Positions 34,240 through 49,034 of a stretch of DNA of 64,000 bases are shown here, piece by piece (position 1 is the first letter of the stretch; each line of letters starts with the position of its first letter). A program made the translations under genes and the position numbers. The DNA comes from Liolophura sinensis (Eukaryota > Mollusca > Polyplacophora > Chitonida > Chitonidae), in NCBI RefSeq assembly GCF_032854445.1, contig NW_027018012.1, positions 59,984 to 123,983 of the forward strand, read 5' to 3'. Under the pieces are notes generated by a model. It was not told the origin of the DNA. It saw nothing but the letters and a program-made list of their open reading frames with translations, and searched no databases.

Positions 34240-37200
34240 GGTCGGAGAGCAACGCAGTTTGCACCATTCGATTTCTCGTCACAAAATACGTCGGATTAGC
34301 CTCTTATCAGCAGCACTGAACAGTTTTTCCAGTTTTGCATATTTGCCTGGTCTTTTTGTTAATTGAAATCGGCTACACTGTACTATGTACAATCGCGTGT
34401 GGTCATTACTATATTTAAGTTTTGACTATAAGTTATGTGCCCTTCGGTAGCCCAGAAGACGTCAAATCTTTGGGCTAAGCCCATTTAACTCACCCAGCAA
34501 TTGTCTTACTTCTAAGTCCAAGACAATCTCAATGTCTTTATCTACGTGTAGAAAAACCACACCATTTGTACGTGAAAAACACAAGGTACTTGATACAGTC
34601 TGCTGTAAAAGTACAACTAAACACTGACCCACATTTATAAGGTGCCAAAAGGTGCGGAATTGGGCCAGGCATCGGCAGCTGTTAAAAAATTGCAAATATC
34701 CCTGGTTTCCATGGAGTAAGATCCGTTGCTGGGCACGTGATTATGACATGATTATTCATTGATTTGTCGCTACAGCCAAAAGTATTGGTCGGAGAGCAAC
34801 GCGGTTTGCACCATTCGATTTCTCGTCACAATATACGTCGGATTAGCCTCTTATCAGCACACTGGAACAGTTTTTCCACTTTTGCATTTTTGCCTGGTCT
34901 TTTTGTTAATTGAAATCGGCTACACTGTACTCTGTACAATCGCGACTGGTCATTACTATATTCAACTTTTGACTATAAGTTATGTGCCCTTCGGTAGCCC
35001 AGAAGACGTCAAATCTTTGGGCTAAGCCCATTTAACTCACCCAGCAATTGTCTTAATTCTAAGTGCAAGACAATCTCAATGTCTTTATCTACGTGTAGAA
35101 AAACCACCATTTGTACGTTGAAAAACACAAGGTACTTGATACAGTCTGCTGTAAAAAGGTACAACTGAACATTGACCCACTTCAGTAAGGTGCCAAAAGA
35201 TGCGGAATTGAGCCAGGCATCGGCAGCTGTTGAAAAATTGCAAATTTCCCTGGTTTCCATGGAGTAAGAGCCGTTGCTGGGCACGTGATTATGACATAAA
35301 TTGATCATTGAATTGTCGCTACAGCCAAAAGCATTGGTCGGAGAGCAACGGGGTTTGCACCATTCGATTTCTCGTCACAAAATACGTCGGATTAGCCTCT
35401 TACCAGCAGCACTGGAACAGTTTTTCCACTTTTGCATTTTTGCCTGGTCTTTTTGTTAATTGAATCGGCTACACTGTACTCTGTACAAATCGCGACTGGT
35501 CATTACTATATTCAACTTTTGACTATAAGTTATGTGCCCTTCGGTAGCCCAGAAGACCTGAAATCTTTGGGCTAAGCCCATTTAACTCACCCAGCAATTG
35601 CCTTACTTCTAGTTGCAAGACAATCTCAATGTCTTTATCTACGTGTAGAAAAACCCACACCATTTGTACATGAAAAACACAAGGTACTTGATACAGTCTG
35701 CTGTAAAAAGTACAACTGACCACAGACCCACATGAAAAAGGTGCCAAAAAAGGGGAATTGAGCCATGCATCGGCAGCTGTTGAAAATTGCAAATTTCCCT
35801 GGTTTCCATGGAGTAAGAGCCGTTGCTGGGCACGTGATTATGACATAAATGATCATTCAATTGTCGCTACAGCCAAACGTATTGGTCGGAGAGCAACGCG
35901 GTTTGCACCATTCGATTTCTCGTCACAAAATACGTCGGATTAGCCTCTTACCAGCAGCACTGAACAGTTTTTCCACTTTTGCATTTTTGCCTGGTCTTTT
36001 TGTTAATTGAAATCGGCTATACTGTACTCTGTACAATTGCGACTGGTCATTACTATATTCAACTTTTGACTATAAGTTGTGTGCCCTTCGGTAGCCCAGA
36101 AGACCTGAAAATCTTTGGGCTAAGCCCATTTAACTCACCCAGCAATTGTCTTACTTCTAAGTGCAAGACAATCTCAATGTCTTTATCTATGTGTAGAAAA
36201 ACACACCATTTGTACGTGAAAAACACAAGGTACTTGATACAGTCTGCTGAAAAAGTATAATTAAACACTGGCCCACATTTGTAAGGTGCCAAAAGATGCG
36301 GAATTGGGCCAGGCATCGGCAGCTGTTAAAAAATTGCAAATATCCCTGGTTTCCATGGAGTAAGAGCCGTTGCTGGGCACGTGATTATGACATCAATATT
36401 CATTGATTTGTCGCTACAGCCAAAAGTATTGGTCGGAGAGCAACGCGGTTTGCACCATTCGATTTCTCGTCACAAAATACGTCGGATTAGCCTCTTATCA
36501 GCAGCACTGAACAGTTTTTCCACTTTTGCATTTTTGCCTGGTCTTTTTGTTAATTGAAATCGGCTACACTGTACTATGTACAATAGTGAGTGGTCATTAC
36601 TATATATTTAACTTTTGACTATAAGTTATGTGCCCTTCGGTAGCCCAGAAGACGTCAAATCTTTGGGCTAAGCCCATTAACTCACCCAGCAATTGTCTTA
36701 CTTCTAAGTGCAAGACAATCTCAATGTCTTTATCTACGTGTAGAAAAACCACACCATTTGTACGTGAAAAACACAAGGTACTTGTTACAGTCTGCTGTAA
36801 AAAGTACAACTAAACACTGACCCACATTTATAAGGTGCCAAAAGATGCGGAATTGGGCCAGCATCGGCAGCTGTTAAAAAATTGCAAATATCCCTGGTTT
36901 CCATGAGTAAGAGCCGTTGCTGGGCACGTGATTATGACATAAATGATCATTGAATTGTGGCTACAGCCAAAAGTATTGGTCGGAGAGCAACGCGGTTTGC
37001 ACCATTCAATTTCTCGTCACAAAATACGTCGGATTAGCCTCTTACCAGCAGCACTGGAAACAGTTTTTCCACTTTTGCATTTTTGCCTGGTCTTTTTGTT
37101 AATTGAAATCGGCTACACTGTACTCTGTACAATCGCGGACTGGTCATTACTATATTCAACTTTGACTATAAGTTATGTGCCCTTCGGTAGCCCAGAAGAC

Positions 37201-40200
37201 CTGAAATCTTTGGGCTAAGCCCATTAACTCACCCAGCAATTGCCTTACTTCTAAGTGCAAGACAATCTCAATGTCTTTATCTACGTGTAGAAAAACCACA
37301 CCATTTGTACATGAAAAACACAAGGTACTTGATACAGTCTGCTGTAAAAAGTACAACTGACCACAGACCACATGAAAAAGGTGCCAAAAAAAGGGGAATT
37401 GAGCCATGCATCGGCAGCTGTTGAAAAATTGCAAATTTCCCTGGTTTCCATGGAGTAAGAGCCGTTGCTGGGCACGTGATTATGACATAAATGATCATTC
37501 AATTGTCGCTACAGCCAAACGTATTGGTCGGAGAGCAACGCGGTTTGCACCATTCGATTTCTCGTCACAAATACGTCGGATTAGCCTCTTACCAGCAGCA
37601 CTGGAACAGTTTTTCCACTTTTGCATTTTTGCCTGGTCTTTTTGTTAATTGAAATCGGCTATACTGTACTCTGTACAATTGCGACTGGTCATTACTATAT
37701 TCAACTTTTGACTATAAGTTGTGTGCCCTTCGGTAGCCCAGAAGACCTGAAATCTTTGGCTAAGCCCATTTAACTCACCCAGCAATTGTCTTACTTCTAA
37801 GTGCAAGACAATCTCAATGTCTTTATCTATGTGTAGAAAAACCACACCATTTGTACGTGAAAAACACAAGGTACTTGATACAGTCTGCTGTAAAAAGTAT
37901 AATTAAACACTGGCCCACATTTGTAAGGTGCCAAAAGATGCGGAATTGGGCCAGACATCGGCAGCTGTTAAAAAATTGGCAAATATCCCTGGTTTCCATG
38001 GAGTAAGAGCCGTTGCTGGGCACGTGATTATGACATCAATATTCATGATTTGTCGCTACAGCCAAAAGTATTGGTCGGAGAGCAACGCGGTTTGCACCAT
38101 TCGATTTCTCGTCACAAAATACGTCGGATTAGCCTCTTATCAGCAGCACTGGAACAGTTTTTCCACTTTTGCATTTTTGCCTGGTCTTTTTGTTAATTGA
38201 AATCGGCTACACTGTACTATGTACAATAGTGAGTGGTCATTACTATATATTAAACTTTTGACTATAAGTTATGTGCCCTTCGGTAGCCCAGAAGACGTCA
38301 AATCTTTGGGCTAAGCCCATTTAACTCACCCAGCAATTGTCTTACTTCTAAGTGCAAGACAATCTCAATGTCTTTATCTACGTGTAGAAAAAACCACACC
38401 ATTTTGTACGTGAAAAACACAAGTACTTGATACAGTCTGCTGTAAAAAGTACAACTAAACACTGACCCCACATTTATAAGGTGCCAAAAGATGCGAATTG
38501 GGCCAGGCATCGGCAGCTGTTAAAAAAATTGCAAATATCCCTGGTTTCCATGGAGTAAGAGCCGTTGCTGGGCACGTGATTATGACATAAATGATCATTG
38601 AATTGTTCGCTACAGCCAAAAGTATTGGTCGGAGAGCAACGCGGTTTGCACCATTCAATTTCTCGTCACAAAATACGTCGGATTAGCCTCTTACCAGCAG
38701 CACTGGAACAGTTTTTCCACTTTTGCATTTTGCCTGGTCTTTTTGTTAATTGAAATCGGCTACACTGTACTCTGTACAATCGCGACTGGTCATTACTATA
38801 TTCAACTTTTGACTATAGTTATGTGCCCTTCGGTAGCCCAGAAGACGTCAAATCTTTGGGCTAAGCCCATTTAACTCACCCAGCAATTGTCATACTTCTA
38901 AGTCAAGACAATCTCAATGTCTTTATCTACGTGTAGAAAAAACCACACCATTTGTACGTGAAAAACACAAGGTACTTGATACAGTCCTGCTGTAAAAAGT
39001 ATAATTAAACACTGGCCCACATTTGTAAAGGTGCCAAAAGATGCGGAATTGGGCCAGGCATCGGCAGCTGTTAAAAAATTGCAAATATCCCTGGTTTCCA
39101 TGGAGTAAGAGCCGTTGCTGGGCACGTGATTATGACATCAATTATTCATAGATTTGTCGCTACAGCCAAAAGTATTGGTCGGAGAGCAACGCGGTTTGCA
39201 CCATTCGATTTCTCGTCACAAAATACGTCGGCTTAGCCTCTTATCAGCAGCACTGAACAGTTTTTCCACTTTTGCATTTTTGCCTGGTCTTTTTGTTAAT
39301 TGAAATCGGCTACACTGTACTATGTACAATAGTGAGTGGTCATTACTATATATTTAACATTTGACTATAAGTTATGTGCCCTTCGGTAGCCCAGAAGACG
39401 TCAAATCTTTGGGCATAAGCCCATTTAACTCACCCAGCAATTGTCTTACTTCTAAGTGCAAGACAATCTCAATGTCTTTATCTACGTGTAGAAAAACCAC
39501 ACCATTTGTACGTGAAAACACAAGGTACTTGATACAGTCTGCTGTAAAAAGTACAACTAAACACTGACCCACATTTATAGGTGCCAAAAGATGCGGAATT
39601 GGGCCAGGCATCGGCAGCTGTTAAAAAATTGCAAATATCCCTGGTTTCCATGGAGTAAGAGCCGTTGCTGGGCACGTGATTATGACATAAATGATCATTC
39701 AATTGTCGCTACAGCCAAAAGTATTGGTCGGAGAGCAACGCGGTTTGCACCATTCAATTTCTCGTCACAAAATACGTCGGATTAGCTCTTACAGCAGCAC
39801 TGGAACAGTTTTTCCACTTTTGCATTTTTGCCTGGTCTTTTTGTTATTGAAATCGGCTACACTGTACTCTGTACAATCGCGACTGGTCATTACTATATTC
39901 AACTTTTGACTATAAGTTATGTGCCCTTCGGTAGCCAGAAGACTTGAAATCTTTGGGCCAAGCCCATTTAACTCACCCAGCAATTGTCTTACTTCTAAGT
40001 GCAAGACAATCTCAATGTCTTTATCTACGTGTAGAAAAACCACACATTTGTACATAAAAAACACAAGGTACTTGATACAGTCTGCTGTAAAAAGTACAAC
40101 TAAACACTGACCCACATTTATAAGGTGCCAAAAGATGCGGAATTGGGCCAGGCATCGGCAGCTGTTGAAAAATTGCAAATATCCCTGGTTTCCATGGAGT

Positions 40201-41916
40201 AAGAGCCGTTGCTGGGCACGTGATTATGACATCAATGATCATTGAATTGTCGCTACAGCCAAAAGTATTGGTCGGAGAGCAAGGCGATTTGCATCATTCG
40301 ATTTCTCGTCACAAAATACGTCGGATTAGCCTCTTACCAGCAGCACTGGAACAGTTTTCGCACTTTTGCATTTTTGGCCTGGTCTTTTTGTTAATTGAAA
40401 TCGGCTACACTGTACTCTGTACAATCGCGACTGGTCATTACTATATTCTTCAACTTTTGACTATAAGTTATGTGCCCTTCGGTAGCCCAGAAGACTTCAA
40501 ATCTTTCGGCTAAGCCCATTTACTCACCAGCAATTGTCTTACTTCTAAGTGCAAGGCAATCTCAATGTCTTTATCTACGTGTAGAAAAACCACACATTTG
40601 TATGTGAAAAACACAAGGTACTTGATACAGTCTGCTGTAAAAAGTACAACTGAACACTGACCCACTTCAGTAAGGTGCCAAAAGATGCAGAATTGAGCCA
40701 GGCATCGGCAGCTGTTGAAAATTGCCAATTTCCCTGGTTTCCATGGAAAAAGAGCCGTTGCTGGGCACGTGATTATGACATAAATGATCATTCAATTGGT
40801 CACTACAGCCAAAAGTATTGGTCGGAGAGCAACGCGGTTTGCACCATTCGATTTGTCGTCACAAAATACGTCGGATTAGCCTCTTACCAGCAGCACTGGA
40901 ACAATTATTCCAATTTTGCATTTTTGCCTGGTCTTTTTGTTAATTGAAAACGGCTACACTGTACTCTATACAATCGCGACTGGTCATTACTATATTCAAC
41001 TTTTGACTATAAGTTATGTGCCCTTCGGTAGCCCAGAAGACCTGAAATCTTTGGCTAAGCCCATTTAACTCACGCAGCAATTGCCTTACTTCTAAGTGCA
41101 AGACAACCTCAATGTCTTTATCTACGTGTAGAAAAACCACACCATTTGTACATAAAAAACACAAGGTACTTGACACAGTCTGCTGTAAAAAGTACAACTA
41201 AACACTGACCCACATTTATAAGGTGCCAAAAGATGCGAATTAGGCCAGGTATCGGCAGCTGTTGAAAAATTGCAAATATCCCTGGTTTCCATGGAGTAAG
41301 AGCCGTTGCTGGGCACGTGATTATGACATAAATGATCATTCAATTGTCGCTACAGGCAAAAGTATTGGTCGGAGAGCAACGCGGTTTGCACCATTCGATT
41401 TCTCGTCACAAAATACGTCGGATTAGCCTCTTACCAGCAGCACTGGAATAATTTTTCCAATTTTGCGTTTTTTGCCTGGTCTTTTTGTTAATTGAAATCG
41501 GCTACACTGTACTCTGTACAATCGCGACTGGTCATTACTATATTCAACTTTTGATTATAAGTTATGTGCCCTTCGGTAGCCCAGAAGACCTGAAATCTTT
41601 GGGCTAAGCCCATTTAACTCACCCAGCAATTGCCTTACTTCTAAGTGCAAGACAATCTCAATGTCTTTATCTACGTGTAGAAAAACCACACCATTTGTAC
41701 GTGAAAAACACAAGGTACTTGATACAGTCTGCTGTAAAAAGTACAACTAAACACTGACCCACATTTATAAGGTGCCAAAAGGTGCGGAATTGGGCCAGGC
41801 ATCGGCAGCTGTTAAAAAATTGCAAATATCCCTGGTTTCCATGGAGTAAGAGCCGTTGCTGGGCACGTGATTATGACATTATTATTCATTGAATTGGCAC
41901 TACAGCCAAAAGTATT
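34240..41916. repeat. Satellite stretch with many single-base indels
   Basis: Anchor spacings here are 547, 549, 548, 547, 547, 548, 547, 554, 550, 549, 544, 550, 547 and 550 bp, whereas elsewhere they are almost always 549. The cause is many one-base gains and losses, often in short homopolymers: CCCATTAACTC, GGCCAGCATC, CCATGAGTAAG, GCGGACTGG, TGACCCCACA, ACTATAGTTATG. Underneath is a three-monomer pattern of about 1645 bp. It shows as GGGGAATTGAGCCATGC near 35753 and 37393, and as CAATAGTGAGTGGTC with ATATATT near 36582, 38225 and 39328. The indel pattern resembles uncorrected long-read consensus more than normal divergence. Confidence 0.85.
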
Positions 41917-42465
41917 GGTCGGAGAGCAACGCGGTTTGCACCATTCGATTTCTCGTCACAAAATACGTCGGATTAGCCTCTTATCAGCAGCACTGGAACA
42001 GTTTTTCCACTTTTGCATTTTTGCCTGGTCTTTTTGTTAATTGAAATCGGCTACACTGTACCCTGTACAATCGCGACTGGTCATTACTATATTCAACTTT
42101 TGACTATAAGTTATGTGCCCTTCGGTAGCCCAGAAGACGTGAAATCTTTGGGCTAAGCCCATTTAACTCACCCAGCAATTGTCTTACTTCTAAGTGCAAG
42201 ACAATCTCAATGTCTTTATCTACGTGTAGAAAAACCACACCATTTGTACGTGAAAAACACAAGGTACTTGATACAGTCTGCTGTAAAAAGTACAACTGAA
42301 CATTGACCCACTTCAGTAAGGTGCCAAAAGATGCGGAATTGAGCCAGGCATAGGCAGCTGTTGAAAAATTGTAAAGTTCCCTGGTTTCCATGGAGTAAGA
42401 GCCGTTGCTGGGCACGTGATTATGACATAAATGATCATTCAATTGTCACTACAGCCAAAAGTATT

Positions 42466-43008
42466 GGTCGGAGAGCAACGCTACCATTCGATTTCTCGTC
42501 ACAAAATACGTCGGATTAGCCTCTTATCAGCAGCACTGGAACAGTTTTTCCACTTTTGCATTTTTGCCTGGTCTTTTTGTTAATTGAAATCGGCTACACT
42601 GTACTCTGTACAATCGCGACTGGTCATTACTATATTCAACTTTTGACTATAAGTTATGTGCCCTTCGGTAGCGCAGAAGACGTCAAATCTTTGGGCTAAG
42701 CCCATTTAACTCACCCAGCAATTGCCTTACTTCTAAGTGCAAAACAATCTCAATGTCTTTATCTACGTGTAGAAAAACCACACCATTTGTACGTGTTAAA
42801 CACAAGGTACTTGATACAGTCTGCTGTAAAAAATTCAACTGAACACTGACCCACTTCAGTAAGGTGCCAAAAGATGCGGAATTGAGCCAGGCATCGGCAG
42901 CTGTTGAAAAATTGCAAATTTCCCTGGTTTCCATGGAGTAAGAGCCGTTGCTGGGCACGTGATTATGACATAAATGATCATTCAATTGTCGCTACAGCCA
43001 AAAGTATT
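42466..43008. repeat. 543-bp monomer with 6-bp deletion (first of four)
   Basis: The anchor region reads CAACGCTACCATTCG where other monomers have CAACGCGGTTTGCACCATTCG, a loss of 6 bp with local change. The same allele recurs at 43558-44100, 46846-47388 and 49035-49577. Because it is a single event, these four monomers share descent, which makes it a good tracer of block copying in this part of the array. Confidence 0.92.
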
Positions 43009-43557
43009 GGTCGGAGAGCAACGCGGTTTGCACCATTCGATTTCTCGTCACAAAATACGTCGGATTAGCCTCTTACCAGCAGCACTGGAACAGTTTTTCC
43101 ACTTTTGCATTTTTGCCTGGTCTTTTTGTTAATTGAAATCGGCTACACTGTACTCTGTACAATCGCGACTGGTCATTACTATATTCAACTTTTGACTATA
43201 AGTTATGTGCCCTTCGGTAGCCCAGAAGACCTGAAATCTTTGGGCTAAGCCCATTTAACTCACCCAGCAATTGCCTTACTTCTAAGTGCAAGACAATCTC
43301 AATGTCTTTATCTACGTGTAGAAAAACCACACCATTTGTACATGAAAAACACAAGGTACTTGATACAGTCTGCTGTAAAAAGTACAACTGACCACAGACC
43401 CACATGAAAAAGGTGCCAAAAGATGCGGAATTGAGCCAGGCATCGGCAGCTGTTGAAAAATTGCAAATTTCCCTGGTTTCCATGGAGTAAGAGCCGTTGC
43501 TGGGCACGTGATTATGACATAAATGATCATTCAATTGTCACTACAGCCAAAAGTATT

Positions 43558-44100
43558 GGTCGGAGAGCAACGCTACCATTCGATTTCTCGTCACAAAATA
43601 CGTCGGATTAGCCTCTTACCAGCAGCACTGGAACAGTTTTTCCACTTTTGCATTTTTGCCTGGTCTTTTTGTTAATTGAAATCGGCTACACTGTACTCTG
43701 TACAATCGCGACTGGTCATTACTATATTCAACTTTTGACTATAAGTTATGTGCCCTTCGGTAGCCCAGAAGACCTGAAATCTTTGGGCTAAGCCCATTTA
43801 ACTCACCCAGCAATTGTCTTACTTCTAAGTGCAAGACAATCTCAATGTCTTTATCTACGTGTAGAAAAACCACACCATTTGTACGTGAAAAACACAAGGT
43901 ACTTCATACAGTCTGCTGTAAAAAGTATAATTAAACACTGGCCCACATTTATAAGGTGCCAAAAGATGCGGAATTGGGCCAGGCATCGGCAGCTGTTAAA
44001 AAATTGCAAATATCCCTGGTTTCCATGGAGTAAGAGCCGTTGCTGGGCACGTGATTATGACATCAATATTCATTGATTTGTCGCTACAGCCAAAAGTATT
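43558..44100. repeat. 543-bp monomer with 6-bp deletion (second)
   Basis: This copy has the same CAACGCTACCATTCG allele as the unit at 42466, 1092 bp downstream of it. It is followed by a right half with TACTTCATACAG and GTATAATTAAACACTGG. That right half also follows the deletion in the units at 46846 and 49035 but not in the one at 42466. Confidence 0.92.
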
Positions 44101-46845
44101 GGTCGGAGAGCAACGCGGTTTGCACCATTCGATTTCTCGTCACAAAATACGTCGGATTAGCCTCTTATCAGCAGCACTGGAACAGTTATTCCACTTTTGC
44201 ATTTTTGCCTGGTCTTTTTGTTAATTGAAATCGGCTACACTGTACTATGTACAATAGTGAGTGGTCATTACTATATTTAACTTTTGACTATAAGTTATGT
44301 GCCCTTCGGTAGCCCAGAAGACGTGAAATCTTTGGGCTAAGCCCATTTAACTCACCCAGCAATTGTCTTACTTCTAAGTGCAAGACAATCTCAATGTCTT
44401 TATCTACGTGTAGAAAAACCACACCATTTGTACATGAAAAACACAAGGTACTTGATACAGTCTGCTGTAAAAAGTACAACTGACCACAGACCCACATGAA
44501 AAAGGTACCAAAAGATGCGGAATTGAGCCAGGCATCGGCAGCTGTTGAAAAATTGCAAATTTCCCTGGTTTCCATGGAGTAAGAGCCGTTGCTGGGCACG
44601 TGATTATGACATAAATGATCATTCAATTGTCGCTACAGCCAAACGTATTGGTCGGAGAGCAACGCGGTTTGCACCATTCGATTTGTCGTCACAAAATACG
44701 TCGGATTAGTCTCTTACCAGCAGCACTGGAACAGTTTTTCCACTTTTGCATTTTTGCCTGGTCTTTTTGTTAATTGAAATCGGCTACACTGTACTCTGTA
44801 CAATCGCGACTGGTCATTACTATATTCAACTTTTGACTATAAGTTATGTGCCCTTCGGTAGCCCAGAAGACCTGAAATCTTTGGGCTAAGCCCATTTAAC
44901 TCACCCAGCAATTGTCTTACTTCTAAGTGCAAGACAATCTCAATGTCTTTATCTACGTGTAGAAAAACCACACCATTTGTACGTGAAAAACACAAGGTAC
45001 TTCATACAGTCTGCTGTAAAAAGTATAATTAAACACTGGCCCACATTTATAAGGTGCCAAAAGATGCGGAATTGGGCCAGGCATCGGCAGCTGTTAAAAA
45101 ATTGCAAATATCCCTGGTTTCCATGGAGTAAGAGCCGTTGCTGGGCACGTGATTATGACATCAATATTCATTGATTTGTCGCTACAGCCAAAAGTATTGG
45201 TCGGAGAGCAACGCGGTTTGCACCATTCGATTTCTCGTCACAAAATACGTCGGATTAGCCTCTTATCAGCAGCAGTGGAACAGTTTTTCCACTTTTGCAT
45301 TTTTGCCTGGTCTTTTTGTTAATTGAAATCGGCTACACTGTACTATGTACAATAGTGAGTGGTCATTACTATATGTAACTTTTGACTATAAGTTATGTGC
45401 CCTTCGGTAGCCCAGAAGACGTCAAATCTTTGGGCTAAGCCCATTTAACTCACCCAGCAATTGTCTTACTTCTAAGTGCAAGACAATCTCAATGTCTTTA
45501 TCTACGTGTAGAAAAACCACACCATTTGTACATGAAAAACACAAGGTACTTGATACAGTCTGCTGTAAAAAGTACAACTGACCACAGACCCACATGAAAA
45601 AGGTGCCAAAAGATGCGGAATTGAGCCAGGCATCGGCAGCTGTTGAAAAATTGCAAATTTCCCTGGTTTCCATGGAGTAAGAGCCGTTGCTGGGCACGTG
45701 ATTATGACATAAATGATCATTCAATTGTCGCTACAGCCAAACGTATTGGTCGGAGAGCAACGCGGATTGCACCATTCGATTTGTCGTCACAAAATACGTC
45801 GGATTAGTCTCTTACCAGCAGCACTGGAACAGTTTTTCCACTTTTGCATTTTTGCCTGGTCTTTTTGTTAATTGAAATCGGCTACACTGTACTCTGTACA
45901 ATCGCGACTGGTCATTACTATATTCAACTTTTGACTATAAGTTATGTGCCCTTCGGTAGCGCAGAAGACGTCAAATCTTTGGGCTAAGCCCATTTAACTC
46001 ACCCAGCAATTGCCTTACTTCTAAGTGCAAAACAATCTCAATGTCTTTATCTACGTGTAGAAAAACCACACCATTTGTACGTGTTAAACACAAGGTACTT
46101 GATACAGTCTGCTGTAAAAAATTCAACTGAACACTGACCCACTTCAGTAAGGTGCCAAAAGATGCGGAATTGAGCCAGGCATCGGCAGCTGTTGAAAAAT
46201 TGCAAATTTCCCTGGTTTCCATGGAGTAAGAGCCGTTGCTGGGCACGTGATTATGACATAAATGATCATTGAATTGTCGCTACAGCCAAAAGTATTGGTC
46301 GGAGAGCAACGCGGTTTGCACCATTCGATTTCTCGTCACAAAATACGTCGGATTAGCCTCTTACCAGCAGCACTGGAACAGTTTTTCCACTTTTGCATTT
46401 TTGCCTGGTCTTTTTGTTAATTGAAATCGGCTACACTGTACTCTGTACAATCGCGACTGGTCATTACTATATTCAACTTTTGACTATAAGTTATGTGCCC
46501 TTCGGTAGCCCAGAAGACCTGAAATCTTTGGGCTAAGCCCATTTAACTCACCCAGCAATTGCCTTACTTCTAAGTGCAAGACAATCTCAATGTCTTTATC
46601 TACGTGTAGAAAAACCACACCATTTGTACATGAAAAACACAAGGTACTTGATACAGTCTGCTGTAAAAAGTACAACTGACCACAGACCCACATGAAAAAG
46701 GTGCCAAAAGATGCGGAATTGAGCCAGGCATCGGCAGCTGTTGAAAAATTGCAAATTTCCCTGGTTTCCATGGAGTAAGAGCCGTTGCTGGGCACGTGAT
46801 TATGACATAAATGATCATTCAATTGTCACTACAGCCAAAAGTATT

Positions 46846-47388
46846 GGTCGGAGAGCAACGCTACCATTCGATTTCTCGTCACAAAATACGTCGGATTAGC
46901 CTCTTACCAGCAGCACTGGAACAGTTTTTCCAATTTTGCATTTTTGCCTGGTCTTTTTGTTAATTGAAATCGGCTACACTGTACTCTGTACAATCGCGAC
47001 TGGTCATTACTATATTCAACTTTTGACTATAAGTTATGTGCCCTTCGGTAGCCCAGAAGACCTGAAATCTTTGGGCTAAGCCCATTTAACTCACCCAGCA
47101 ATTGTCTTACTTCTAAGTGCAAGACAATCTCAATGTCTTTATCTACGTGTAGAAAAACCACACCATTTGTACGTGAAAAACACAAGGTACTTCATACAGT
47201 CTGCTGTAAAAAGTATAATTAAACACTGGCCCACATTTATAAGGTGCCAAAAGATGCGGAATTGGGCCAGACATCGGCAGCTGTTAAAAAATTGCAAATA
47301 TCCCTGGTTTCCATGGAGTAAGAGCCGTTGCTGGGCACGTGATTATGACATCAATATTCATTGATTTGTCGCTACAGCCAAAAGTATT
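46846..47388. repeat. 543-bp monomer with 6-bp deletion (third)
   Basis: This is the same deletion allele, 3288 bp after the second copy. It shares CAGTTTTTCCAATTTTGC with the fourth copy, while the second copy has CCACTTTTGC. The third and fourth copies are thus the closest pair. Confidence 0.92.
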
Positions 47389-49034
47389 GGTCGGAGAGCA
47401 ACGCGGTTTGCACCATTCGATTTCTCGTCACAAAATACGTCGGATTAGCCTCTTATCAGCAGCACTGGAACAGTTATTCCACTTTTGCATTTTTGCCTGG
47501 TCTTTTTGTTAATTGAAATCGGCTACACTGTACTATGTACAATAGTGAGTGGTCATTACTATATTTAACTTTTGACTATAAGTTATGTGCCCTTCGGTAG
47601 CCCAGAAGACGTGAAATCTTTGGGCTAAGCCCATTTAACTCACCCAGCAATTGTCTTACTTCTAAGTGCAAGACAATCTCAATGTCTTTATCTACGTGTA
47701 GAAAAACCACACCATTTGTACATGAAAAACACAAGGTACTTGATACAGTCTGCTGTAAAAAGTACAACTGACCACAGACCCACATGAAAAAGGTACCAAA
47801 AGATGCGGAATTGAGCCAGGCATCGGCAGCTGTTGAAAAATTGCAAATTTCCCTGGTTTCCATGGAGTAAGAGCCGTTGCTGGGCACGTGATTATGACAT
47901 AAATGATCATTCAATTGTCGCTACAGCCAAACGTATTGGTCGGAGAGCAACGCGGATTGCACCATTCGATTTGTCGTCACAAAATACGTCGGATTAGTCT
48001 CTTACCAGCAGCACTGGAACAGTTTTTCCACTTTTGCATTTTTGCCTGGTCTTTTTGTTAATTGAAATCGGCTACACTGTACTCTGTACAATCGCGACTG
48101 GTCATTACTATATTCAACTTTTGACTATAAGTTATGTGCCCTTCGGTAGCGCAGAAGACGTCAAATCTTTGGGCTAAGCCCATTTAACTCACCCAGCAAT
48201 TGCCTTACTTCTAAGTGCAAAACAATCTCAATGTCTTTATCTACGTGTAGAAAAACCACACCATTTGTACGTGTTAAACACAAGGTACTTGATACAGTCT
48301 GCTGTAAAAAATTCAACTGAACACTGACCCACTTCAGTAAGGTGCCAAAAGATGCGGAATTGAGCCAGGCATCGGCAGCTGTTGAAAAATTGCAAATTTC
48401 CCTGGTTTCCATGGAGTAAGAGCCGTTGCTGGGCACGTGATTATGACATAAATGATCATTGAATTGTCGCTACAGCCAAAAGTATTGGTCGGAGAGCAAC
48501 GCGGTTTGCACCATTCGATTTCTCGTCACAAAATACGTCGGATTAGCCTCTTACCAGCAGCACTGGAACAGTTTTTCCACTTTTGCATTTTTGCCTGGTC
48601 TTTTTGTTAATTGAAATCGGCTACACTGTACTCTGTACAATCGCGACTGGTCATTACTATATTCAACTTTTGACTATAAGTTATGTGCCCTTCGGTAGCC
48701 CAGAAGACCTGAAATCTTTGGGCTAAGCCCATTTAACTCACCCAGCAATTGCCTTACTTCTAAGTGCAAGACAATCTCAATGTCTTTATCTACGTGTAGA
48801 AAAACCACACCATTTGTACATGAAAAACACAAGGTACTTGATACAGTCTGCTGTAAAAAGTACAACTGACCACAGACCCACATGAAAAAGGTGCCAAAAG
48901 ATGCGGAATTGAGCAGGCATCGGCAGCTGTTGAAAAATTGCAAATTTCCCTGGTTTCCATGGAGTAAGAGCCGTTGCTGGGCACGTGATTATGACATAAA
49001 TGATCATTCAATTGTCACTACAGCCAAAAGTATT

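Noticed and set aside
35758-41343. Many short overlapping open frames at 35-41 kb as a distinct coding region
   Set aside because: They are the same satellite frames broken and rejoined by single-base indels that look like sequencing error.
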